This document shows, one piece after another, positions 1 through 8,272 of a DNA stretch of 19,790 bases. The notes under the pieces are model-generated. The model did not search any database and had not been told where the DNA came from. It saw only the letters and a program-made list of their open reading frames with translations. The translations under genes and the position numbers were made by a program. The first letter of the stretch is position 1, and every line of letters starts with the position of its first letter. The stretch covers positions 1-19,790 of the forward strand of contig NZ_JMCC02000140.1 of the NCBI RefSeq assembly GCF_000737335.2. Reading direction: 5' to 3'. The stretch is from Enhygromyxa salina (GTDB taxonomy: Bacteria; Myxococcota_A; Polyangia; Nannocystales; Nannocystaceae).

Positions 1-2
1 CG

Positions 3-1085
3 GAACCCACGCCCGGCTGGAGCGCCACCGAGCCGCCGCGGACCGCCTCGGGCGCGCCCGCCTCGGCGCCGATCTCGTCGGCGCCCACCGAAGACGAGTT
101 CGTCGATGGTGGATTTGGCGCGGAGTTCGACGACGACGAGTTCGACGACGAGCCCAGCCTCGACGACGCGCAGATCCACGTCGCCGCCCAGTCAGGCCGG
201 CACCGCAAGCGTCGGCGCGGGTCCGACCCCGATCTGGATCGCAAGTTGGCCCGCGATCTGAACCAAGATCTGGGCCAAGATCTGGGCCGCGAAGCAGCGG
301 CGCCCAGCGAGCTCCCGGGCCCTGCGCCCAAGGCCGCGCCGCCCAAAGACGACCTCGACGACGACTTCGACGACGACGACGACGACGACGACTTCGACGA
401 CGACTTCGACGACGACGACGACGACGATGACGCGAGCCTCTCGGCTGGTGACCTCGGCGCGAGCATGGGTGGCATGACGGCCGCGGCCCCGCCACGCAAG
501 CTGCCGTGGGTGCCGATCGCCGCCGTCGCGGGTGGCCTGGTCTTGGTCCTCGCGTTCGCGTTTCGCGACACCCTGCTGGGCCCCGGCGATCCCGATGAGG
601 CCCCCCCAGACGACGCCGGCGAGATCGCCGACGTCGAGACGCCCGAGCCCAAGCCGGAACCCAAGCCCGAGCCCAAGCCCGAGCCCGAGCCCGAGCCTCC
701 CGCGATCGACCCGACCGTGCTCGAAGAAAAGATCGCCGAAGCCACCAGCTTGGTGAACCGGCAAAAGTACGACGACGCCGGGGTGATCATCGAAGAGATC
801 CTGGCCAAGGTCCCCAACGAGGCCCGCGCGCTCTCGCTGCTGGCCCAGACCCAGCTCGAGAACAACAAGCTCGAAGAGGCGCTGACCACCGCCAACACCT
901 GCGTCGAGGCCGACCCGAGCCAGCCGTTTTGCTGGATCACCGTGGCCACCGTCGAGCAAGCCAACGACAACCTGCCGCGCGCGCTCGAGGCCTACCTCAA
1001 GTACCTCGAAGTCGAGCCCGAGGGGCGCCACGCCAAGAGCGCCAAGAAGCAAGTCACGCGACTTGGCGGCAAGCTCGAGGGCTGA
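3..1085 (+). CDS. Single-pass membrane TPR protein with acidic poly-Asp region (5' end outside window)
   Basis: The reading frame is open from the first complete codon, so the gene starts before the window; the first internal start-like codon (TTG at 246) is not the real start. About 360 residues are visible. The order is: a Pro/Ala-rich and acidic stretch, an Asp/Phe tract with two runs of eight Asp (residues about 116-142), a hydrophobic transmembrane segment (about 167-187, starting LPWVPIAAVAGG), a Pro-Glu-Lys linker (about 214-233), then TPR-like helical repeats to the C-terminus. The expected topology is acidic N-terminal part in the cytoplasm and TPR part in the periplasm, which is inference. 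Such modular proteins are common in myxobacteria, often with an N-terminal zinc-ribbon or FHA domain; that part would lie upstream and cannot be seen. The specific function is unknown. Confidence 0.85.
   Translation, partial: EPTPGWSATEPPRTASGAPASAPISSAPTEDEFVDGGFGAEFDDDEFDDEPSLDDAQIHVAAQSGRHRKRRRGSDPDLDRKLARDLNQDLGQDLGREAAAPSELPGPAPKAAPPKDDLDDDFDDDDDDDDFDDDFDDDDDDDDASLSAGDLGASMGGMTAAAPPRKLPWVPIAAVAGGLVLVLAFAFRDTLLGPGDPDEAPPDDAGEIADVETPEPKPEPKPEPKPEPEPEPPAIDPTVLEEKIAEATSLVNRQKYDDAGVIIEEILAKVPNEARALSLLAQTQLENNKLEEALTTANTCVEADPSQPFCWITVATVEQANDNLPRALEAYLKYLEVEPEGRHAKSAKKQVTRLGGKLEG
348..430 (+). repeat. GAC trinucleotide-rich tract coding poly-Asp
   Basis: Runs of GAC codons broken by TTC give two blocks of eight Asp and shorter DDF units. 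The repeat is in frame, so unit gain or loss would change protein length without a frameshift. Confidence 0.8.
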
Positions 1086-1091
1086 TCTAGA

Positions 1092-1119
1092 CCCAGAGCG
1101 GACGCAGGGTCCGCCTGGG
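1092..1119 (+). terminator. Hairpin just after the TPR gene, possible terminator
   Basis: CCCAG and GCGGAC (1092-1096, 1098-1103) pair with GTCCGC and CTGGG (1109-1119) around a 5-nt loop, with one bulged A. The hairpin begins seven bases after the stop codon at 1085 and sits between convergent genes. It has no T-tract, which is common in high-GC genomes, so its role as terminator is inferred. Confidence 0.5.
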
Positions 1120-1196
1120 CAGTTGATCGCACCCATGCCGCGATCACGCTGAAGCGAGGGGTCGCCTCGGCCATCGGCCGGCGCGTCCCCGGCTGT

Positions 1197-3323
<2,127 letters not shown>

Positions 3324-3351
3324 ACTCGCTCAGCCCGCGTGGATCGTCGCC

Positions 3352-3377
3352 CACGGTGGACTTCGCTGCCCACCGTG
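3352..3377. promoter_or_regulatory. Perfect 8-bp inverted repeat upstream of the ABC-F gene
   Basis: CACGGTGG (3352-3359) and CCACCGTG (3370-3377) are exact inverted repeats with a 10-nt spacer, about 30 bases upstream of the GTG at 3323. It could be an operator or a leader hairpin for the ABC-F gene. An alternative pairing GGTGGAC/GTCCACC (3355-3361 / 3383-3389) overlaps it. Function is not known. Confidence 0.4.
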
Positions 3378-3632
3378 AACCGGTCCACCAAGGTGTCCGC
3401 AAGCGGGTGAGAAGCCCTCGCCCGCGCTGAAACCAAACGCCGGCGCCGCGCGCCGATCTCCGGGCGCGCGACCTCCACGCTCCACGCGTTCCCGGGCCTG
3501 CACGCGAACGCTCGACCGCCCAGCCCGGCTCCCGCTCACGGAGGAGGTGGCGCGAGCGGGGGAGCCGCCGGTCCAGCCAAAGTCAGCCAGCACGCTGGGG
3601 GCTGAGCGACCTTGCGATCGGCGCTCTGCGTA
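3378..3632. other. Intergenic region with a degenerate repeat shared with 10341-10388
   Basis: No convincing gene. At 3414-3432 the 19-mer gccctcgcccgcgctgaaa matches 10370-10388 at 18 of 19 bases. Weaker similarity extends upstream (about 3383-3413 against 10343-10369). The rest is GC-rich, non-coding-looking sequence apart from the hairpin listed at 3526-3567. Confidence 0.45.
3526..3567 (-). terminator. GC-rich hairpin downstream of the cupin gene
   Basis: CGGCTCCCGCTC (3526-3537) pairs with GAGCGGGGGAGCCG (3554-3567) with an extra GG bulge and a 16-nt loop. It lies 66 bases after the cupin stop codon on the minus strand and could end that transcript. There is no T-tract. Confidence 0.35.
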
Positions 3633-4049
3633 CTAACGCTTCCCGGGCAGGGCAGCCCCCTCCCACGGCATCTCCATGCCAACGACGGAGGTCAGCCTGT
3701 GCGCGCGCAACAGCCCTGGGATTCGATCTTGATGGAAGGTGAGACCAAAGTCTCGCTTTGCGTTCATCGAGGCCTTCATCGTTTGTTCGCGGGTCGAGTC
3801 CACGAAATTCTCGAAGCCTGCCCCACCCGAGAGCTCGATGTAGTGACACGGCTGATCTGTCTCGTTCCAGAAGCAATGCTGGACATTGCGCGGCTTGGCC
3901 ACATACGCGCCTTGCTTGGCCGTGAATCGAGTCCCCCCCGCCCCGCCGACCTCGAATTCCAGCTCGCCCTCGATCACGAACACCGCCTGATCTTCGTGGG
4001 TGTGAGTGTGTGGCGCGAGCAACTGGTGGGCCTCCACGGTCGCCTGCAT
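3633..4049 (-). CDS. Cupin-domain protein, 5'-truncated by a frameshift
   Basis: The 138-residue intact frame holds the core of a small single-domain cupin. Metal-binding motif 1 is APHTHTHEDQAVFVIEG (residues 12-28) and motif 2 is GAYVAKPRNVQHCFWN (47-62), matching the G-x5-P-x-x-x-x-H-x3-N pattern. Known cupins of this type bind a metal and act as small-molecule enzymes, isomerases or sensors; the substrate is not predictable here. The ATG at 4049 is probably not the native start. In-frame codons upstream (to about 4112) encode family-like sequence (DINGTIVKIRSGQLGGDFSI) with no start codon, and before that the homologous reading jumps frame (see 4050-4219). The remaining product may still fold, but loses any export signal. 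It lies next to a transposase remnant. Confidence 0.75.
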   Translation of the reverse strand: MQATVEAHQLLAPHTHTHEDQAVFVIEGELEFEVGGAGGTRFTAKQGAYVAKPRNVQHCFWNETDQPCHYIELSGGAGFENFVDSTREQTMKASMNAKRDFGLTFHQDRIPGLLRAHRLTSVVGMEMPWEGAALPGKR

Positions 4050-4219
4050 GATCGAAAAGTCGCCACCCAGCTGGCCGGAGCGGATCTTGACGATTGTACC
4101 GTTGATGTCTTCCCGAGCGGACGAGCAAATGGCTGCGTCGGCTCAGTGGCCACCACCACGGGACCTGGCACGACCTCGGGCCGCGCCTTGACTGCGGGCG
4201 GTCTAGCGGCCGTCCTCGT
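4050..4219 (-). pseudogene. Detached 5' part of the cupin gene
   Basis: Reading upstream from the cupin ATG, the frame continues to about 4112. The plausible coding sequence then moves to another frame (PAVKARPEVVPGPVVVATEP, then TQPFARPLG) up to a TAG at 4220-4222. A single lost G in the run near 4112-4115 would join LG to EDINGT. The Pro/Val-rich stretch looks like the linker after an export or lipoprotein signal, but the signal itself is missing because the transposase remnant begins at 4224. Reading across the frameshift is inference. Confidence 0.55.
4133..4148. repeat. 16-bp direct repeat, copy 1
   Basis: ctgcgtcggctcagtg is identical to 6686-6701. Here it lies inside the 5' remnant of the cupin gene, 75 bases from the transposase repeat. 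At copy 2 it touches that repeat directly. Confidence 0.8.
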
Positions 4220-4223
4220 CTAC

Positions 4224-4365
4224 CTACGCGGACTCCGGCCAGCAAGCTTACCTCCATCCACTCCGGTTGGCGTGGGCTGCGAGCACGCCGTGATACCGCA
4301 ACATGTGAAGACGCCGTGGCGGGATCAGGGCACACAGCCGCGCGATGAGATCTAGCGGAGCGAGC
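4224..4365. repeat. 142-bp direct repeat, copy 1
   Basis: It matches 6702-6843 with six substitutions and no gaps (about 96 percent by hand alignment). It corresponds to the transposase segment LAPLDLIARL to HANRSG. Both copies end at the same 3' point within the transposase sequence. Confidence 0.9.
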
Positions 4366-4475
4366 AAGACTGCATGCACGCCATTCTTCCACGCGTGCCG
4401 AAAGTTGTAACGGCATCGGCCGTCGGCCGTCGTCTCGAGGCGATCCTGGGCGACGGGCGCCCCCCATCTCAACAT
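4224..4475 (-). pseudogene. IS91-type transposase remnant, copy 1
   Basis: The minus strand encodes about 75 residues that match the C-terminal half of the IS91/IS801-type (Y2, rolling-circle) transposases common in proteobacteria: APVAQDRLETTADGRCRY, then LAPLDLIARLCALIPP and LHMLRYHGVLAAHANRSG. A full transposase of this type is some 400-550 residues; the N-terminal catalytic part and the Zn-binding C-terminus are missing. An in-frame TAA at 4248-4250 ends it. The homology starts around 4475, inside a 14-bp palindrome. It shares 142 bp with copy 2 at 6702-6843. It is non-functional. Confidence 0.75.
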
Positions 4476-4580
4476 GTTCGAACATGCGTCGATTATATAC
4501 AAGTCATATATTCAGATCAATGGATTGATGAACTATTGGAGTTTTGGATTTTCGTTCGAGTAGTTCGAGTCCCGGCTCGT
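4473..4580 (+). promoter_or_regulatory. 14-bp palindrome followed by an AT-rich island upstream of the lectin-like gene
   Basis: CATGTTCGAACATG (4473-4486) is a perfect palindrome. It is followed by markedly AT-rich DNA (about 4490-4560) containing TATATA and TATATT, in a window that is otherwise very GC-rich. It lies 117-224 bases upstream of the ATG at 4697. It may be an operator plus promoter, or residual foreign sequence; no good -35 element was found. Confidence 0.4.
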
Positions 4581-4696
4581 TGGTTCCAACCTGATTTCCT
4601 ACAGATCTGGGCGCCACCTGGGCCCGCGGCGCGGACCGCCTGAGGAGATCGGGCGAGGGGTCACGGCTCGCGCGCCGGTTGACGTACAGTCTGTGA

Positions 4697-6016
4697 ATGA
4701 CGATTCCATTGTGGTCAACGGCCCTCATGTCCGCCCCGCTCATCCTCTGTGCCTGCAGCGCCAACAACCCGATGGACAAAGTGACCGGCACAGCCAATGG
4801 CAGCGAGACTAACGGTGAAACGACGGGTAAAACCGACGGGAATGGCACCGGCGATGGCACCGGCGATTCGACAGCTAGCGATGGCGATGAGTCACCGCCA
4901 GACAACTGTGGAGATGGAGTCTTCGACGAGGACGCCGGTGAGGAGTGCGATCTGGGCGCCAGCAACTCTGACAACGGTTCATGCACCTCGATGTGCAAAC
5001 TCGCTACCTGCGGTGATGGGCTCATTCATATTGGTGAGGAGGAGTGCGACGACGCGAACGACGACCAGAGTGATGAATGTACCAGTTTGTGCAAGGGACC
5101 CAGTTGCGATGACGGCATCGTTAGCGGCGTCGAGAGCGACGTCGACTGCGGCCCCGGCTGCGAGCCGTGTCAACTCGGCCAGTCCTGCCTGAGCAACAAC
5201 GACTGCGAGACGGCCGGCTGCATCGACGAAACGTGTCGCTACGCCTACAGCTGTGCCGAGCTCCACAGCATCGGCCAGGGTCTCGGTGACGGACGCTACT
5301 GGATCGACCCTGACGGCCCCCAGGGATCGTCCGCCTTCGAGGTGCACTGCGAGATGGATCTCGCAGGCGGTGGCTGGACCCTGGTGCTGATCTCGAGCGA
5401 CGATGGCCAAGACACGTGGACTTGGGACAACCGTGCGTGGTTGGGTGCAGACGTGACAATCGTTGGCACGCTCGACGAGATCGATCACGATTTCAAGTCT
5501 CGAGCATACAACGAACTGCCATTCGCAGATCTATTGTTCACACACGCGCCATCGACGATCTGGGCTCAGTACGACGATGTCGGTGACGGCGGCGACCTCG
5601 GCAACTTCGTCGCCGCGATCGACGTTCCGGATTGCAATCCAGACCTGGGCGGCAACGGGTTCAAGATGACTGATGGCACATTGATGAGCAGCGAATTCGA
5701 ACAAAACCCGATGCTCTGCGATACCGATCTATATTTCAACGTTGGGGACCATGAGTGGGAGTATTTTGACGGCTGTCCAGATCTAGGCTCGAGCTACAAC
5801 AACGCAGCCTATGGTCCGGTGTGGAACGCTGGTCGCAATCATGGCTGCGACTTCGACGATCCCGGCTACGCGACCCTCGGCCCGATGAATCCATGTGGAG
5901 AGTGTGGTGACGCAGCCGCGATTGAGTACACAGTGATGGGATTCGGCGAACCGCTTGCCATCAACACCGGCGCAGCTGGCGCGGCTGGCAATTTCATGCG
6001 GGTCTACGTTCGCTGA
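4697..6016 (+). CDS. Lipoprotein with DUF4215-type Cys-rich repeats and fibrinogen-like C-terminal domain
   Basis: A 439-residue protein. The N-terminus is a short lipoprotein signal ending at Cys20 (LILCAC), with Ser at +2. A low-complexity Gly/Thr/Asp/Asn linker follows (about 21-68). Then come Cys-rich repeats of the myxobacterial DUF4215 type (about 70-180), such as CGDGVFDEDAGEECD and CGDGLIHIGEEECDD. The C-terminal half (about 183-439) is fibrinogen-like: SCAELHSIGQGLGDGRYWID, then CEMDLAGGGWTLV. Fibrinogen-like domains bind sugars or surface ligands in known cases, so a cell-surface adhesin or recognition role is likely but inferred. No strong Shine-Dalgarno is seen before the ATG. Codons look less G/C-ending than in flanking genes, and both sides are pseudogenes or transposase remnants, so it may be acquired cargo. 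Confidence 0.88.
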   Translation: MTIPLWSTALMSAPLILCACSANNPMDKVTGTANGSETNGETTGKTDGNGTGDGTGDSTASDGDESPPDNCGDGVFDEDAGEECDLGASNSDNGSCTSMCKLATCGDGLIHIGEEECDDANDDQSDECTSLCKGPSCDDGIVSGVESDVDCGPGCEPCQLGQSCLSNNDCETAGCIDETCRYAYSCAELHSIGQGLGDGRYWIDPDGPQGSSAFEVHCEMDLAGGGWTLVLISSDDGQDTWTWDNRAWLGADVTIVGTLDEIDHDFKSRAYNELPFADLLFTHAPSTIWAQYDDVGDGGDLGNFVAAIDVPDCNPDLGGNGFKMTDGTLMSSEFEQNPMLCDTDLYFNVGDHEWEYFDGCPDLGSSYNNAAYGPVWNAGRNHGCDFDDPGYATLGPMNPCGECGDAAAIEYTVMGFGEPLAINTGAAGAAGNFMRVYVR

Positions 6017-6020
6017 CAAT

Positions 6021-6045
6021 TGGCGAGCGCCCAGGCGCTCAGCCA
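6021..6045 (+). terminator. Hairpin directly after the lectin-like gene
   Basis: TGGCGAGCGCC (6021-6031) pairs with GGCGCTC-A-GCCA (6034-6045) with a 2-nt loop and one bulged A. It begins four bases after the stop codon at 6016. There is no T-tract. Confidence 0.5.
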
Positions 6046-6113
6046 GGCGCCGGCCGGTACCGTTCCTGCTCGCTGGGCTCTTCGCCCGCCAAGAACTGCG
6101 GCCGCGGGTGGTA

Positions 6114-6646
6114 CTACTCCTGCAGCGAGACCGCCGGCAACACCCGCCCATGCACACGCACCGACTCGATCGCATAGGCCCCCGCGTACGCCCAGATATC
6201 GTCGTAAAATACGGAATATGCTGAACCAGCGCGGTCCGCCGAATCGACAACGAGTCGCGGATTGCCTGCTCGCCCGAGCTGGTATTAATCACCAGCGCGA
6301 CATCGCCATTCACCATTCGGTCGACGATATGCGGCCGGGCCTGGAGGACCTTGTTGACGGTCTCACACTCCAGGCCAGCAGCCCGCAGCGGGGCCGCGGT
6401 CCCGCGTGTCGCCAGCAGCAAGAACCCCATGCGCCGCAGATGCTTCGCCACGGGGATCACCGCTTGTTTCTCCAGATCACCCACGCTGACAAACACCACC
6501 CCAGACTGGGGCAGGTTCACCCCAGCCCGGTCATGCCGGCATGAAATGCCGCCCCGAAGTCTTTGCGATACCCATGACCTCGCCGGTGCTGCGCATCTCA
6601 GGTGACAGCAATATGTCGAGGCCGGGGAATTTCATGGACGGAAATA
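6114..6646 (-). pseudogene. carB: C-terminal fragment of carbamoyl-phosphate synthase large subunit, frameshifted
   Basis: Four consecutive pieces in changing frames match the end of CarB. They are FPSMKFPGLDILLSPEMRST with GEVMGIA (about 6646-6565), KDFGAAFHAGMTGLG, then a long open piece from GVNLPQSGVVFVSV through NKVLQARPHIVDRM to SIRRTALVQHIPYFTTIS (about 6520-6197), then GAYAIESVRVHGRVLPAVSL ending at TAG 6114-6116. The long piece is the MGS-like allosteric domain. Each break fits loss of a single base in a short A or G run (near 6562, 6521 and 6191). Functional CarB is about 1,080 residues; only about 175 are here, with no ATP-grasp domains. Beyond the TAG the same frame reads on coding-like to a TGA at 6039-6041, so the amber codon may itself be a mutation. 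It is a dead fragment brought next to the transposase remnant. Confidence 0.85.
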
Positions 6647-6685
6647 CAGGCACTCGGTCGCTTCGCCGACGAACGACAAGCGTAT

Positions 6686-6701
6686 CTGCGTCGGCTCAGT
6701 G
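6686..6701. repeat. 16-bp direct repeat, copy 2
   Basis: It is identical to 4133-4148. Here it sits exactly between the carB fragment side and the 142-bp transposase repeat that starts at 6702. Confidence 0.8.
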
Positions 6702-6843
6702 CTACGCGGACTCCGGCCAGCGAGCTTGCCTCCTTCCGCTCCGGTTGGCGTGGGCTGCGAGCACGCCGTGATACCGCAACATGTGAAAACGCCGTGGCGG
6801 GATCAGGGCACACAGCCGCGCGATGAGATCGAGCGGAGCGAGC
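6702..6843. repeat. 142-bp direct repeat, copy 2
   Basis: Same sequence as 4224-4365 with six substitutions. The right end of the match coincides with the internal-deletion junction of this transposase remnant. Confidence 0.9.
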
Positions 6844-7055
6844 GCATCTCCCAACAGCTGCCGGTCGGCGACCGAGGCCCCGTAACATGACGCCAAGGCC
6901 GGCTGCTCCTGCGCGAGCAGATCGGGCGCGTCCTCGCAAGCGAGCTCGTCGAGCGAGCGGCCGTGACGTTCGAGCACATGACCGAGTCGCGCGTGGGTCC
7001 ACCTAGCGACTTCGGTGACCTCTTCGTGGGTGGGGCGCCGAGCGAGTGGAAACGC
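6702..7055 (-). pseudogene. IS91-type transposase remnant, copy 2, internally deleted
   Basis: The minus strand encodes RRPTHEEVTEVARWTHARLG, then LERHGRSLDELACEDAPD and LAQEQPALASCYGASVADRQ, then LLGDA joined directly to LAPLDLIARLCALIPP and FHMLRYHGVLAAHANRSG. In IS91-type transposases these two segments are normally separated by roughly 80-100 residues, part of which is retained in copy 1 (AQDRLETTADGRCRY), so copy 2 has an internal deletion at the LLGDA/LAPLD junction. The N-terminus and the C-terminal Zn-binding part are also missing. The frame stays open through the junction, but the product cannot be a working transposase. Upstream it abuts the truncated plus-strand gene at about 7055-7092. 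Confidence 0.75.
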
Positions 7056-7091
7056 AGCTCGCCGTCGTCCCGCGGTCGGTGTGCGCCGCGG

Positions 7092-8064
7092 ATGACGGAT
7101 GTCGACGGCAGCTTCGAGATCCGCCGGCTGTCGGCCGGGCAGTTCACGCTCGAAGCTCGGGTTCGCGGCGGCGGTGAGGCGGTCCTGTCCAGGGTAGCGA
7201 TCGGCGACGACGTCGAGTTCGTCGTGCGTGACACCGGCTCGTTGCAAGGCAGCGCGCACTATCGCAGTGACGCGTCGTCCCCGGACTTGCTCGTCGTCGA
7301 GCTCGTGCGCACGGACGCGTCGACGTGAGGTGTTCCTGCGGACGCGCGGCGAATGGTCGATCGCGGGGCTGCCGGTCGGTCGCTACCAGGTCCGCATCAA
7401 GGCCAGCCAAGGCGCGGGTGCGGTCGAGGCCGAGGTTGGCGCGGGGCGCAACGACGCAGGCGACGTGCCGCTCGACGATCTGACTCAGCTGGTCGGTCGC
7501 GCGGTGCGACTCGAGACCGGCGAGCCGCTCGCCGACTTTCGCGTCGTCGCGACCGCGCTCGATGCTCAGCCCCGCAGCCGTTGCGTCCACGACGACGCGC
7601 GCAACGTCAGCGACGCGAGCGGGCGCTTGCTGATCTCCGATCCGCCGACCGGGCGGGTCACCCTGCACGTCATTCCGAACAACCTCCACGCGCGCCCGCC
7701 CGACCTCACCGAGGCCCACCTGAGCGTGACCGTGAACCCGGGCGCTCCGCTCGACCTCGGCGACCTTGGCGTGCCGACGCGCCGACTGAGCCCCGATCAG
7801 CAAGCGGCGTCGTTCGGGTTTCGCCGGGTTCGTTGGGACCACGTCGCGGATCAAGCCGATCAGGTCGCGCGGGTCATCCGTGTGGAGACCGGAGGCGCAG
7901 CCGCGGCGGCGGCGTTGGAGGTCGGTGACGTGATCACGACAATCGACGGCTACGACGTCGTGGGGCGCCGCTACATCCTCCAGTACCTGCTCGTGGCGCC
8001 GGTTGGGACGTCGGTCGTGTTGGACACCGAGCACGCGCCGGGGCTGGTGTTGGTCGGGCGCTGA
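7092..8064 (+). pseudogene. Carboxypeptidase-regulatory-like plus PDZ protein, 5'-truncated and frameshifted
   Basis: The first piece (7092-7328) reads TDVDGSFEIRRLSAGQFTLE and continues to VELVRTDAST before a TGA. The reading resumes one base later as REVFLRTRGEWSIAGLPVGR (about 7325) and stays open to 8064. Repeated patterns of the type DxxGxFxIxxLxxGxxxL are those of carboxypeptidase-regulatory-like beta-sandwich modules in secreted proteins. The C-terminus (about 7800-8040) looks like a PDZ domain: ARVIRVETGGAAAAAALEVG, then DVITTIDGYDVVGRR. No signal peptide or start is left because the transposase remnant takes over at about 7055-7090. A single inserted base, or two deleted, near 7318-7328 explains the shift. 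If the shift is a sequencing error, the gene would still lack its N-terminus. Confidence 0.7.
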
Positions 8065-8232
8065 GATGGGTGACACAGACTCGCGTGTGCTCGCGCAGCG
8101 ACGGCTCGTGGTCGTGACGTCAAAGCGGCCGACCAAACTTGGAGCAGACGGTCCACATCTGGCGAGCTCGGCCCGTTTAGACATGCGACAGACAAGCGCC
8201 TGGACCTTTTGCTGGCTGTGAAACGAAGCGAA

Positions 8233-8256
8233 GCGCGTGGGCCCGAGCTCACGCGC
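8233..8256. terminator. Hairpin between convergent genes
   Basis: GCGCGTG (8233-8239) and CACGCGC (8250-8256) form a perfect 7-bp stem with a 10-nt loop. It lies in the 208-bp gap between the PDZ gene (+) and the collar-domain gene (-). A second small stem, GCGCC-tc-GGCGC, overlaps its right side (8254-8265). A bidirectional terminator is plausible. Confidence 0.45.
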
Positions 8257-8265
8257 CTCGGCGCC
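8247..8265. repeat. 19-bp dispersed repeat, copy 1
   Basis: gctcacgcgcctcggcgcc is identical to 11346-11364. Both copies are in gaps just downstream of a gene of the divergent collar/protease pair. Confidence 0.7.
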
Positions 8266-8272
8266 CAGCGTG

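Noticed and set aside
192..1136. Minus-strand ORF rich in Val opposite the TPR gene
   Set aside because: The poly-Val and Leu-Gly runs are the reverse complement of the GAC and CCCGAG repeats of the real gene.
1155..1169. CGAGG/CCTCG stem as a terminator of the ABC-F gene
   Set aside because: Only five base pairs with no T-tract; not distinguishable from chance in this GC-rich DNA.
3330..3593. 87-codon minus ORF upstream of the ABC-F gene
   Set aside because: No start signal, a Gly/Arg/Ser-rich shadow composition, and it covers inverted repeats.
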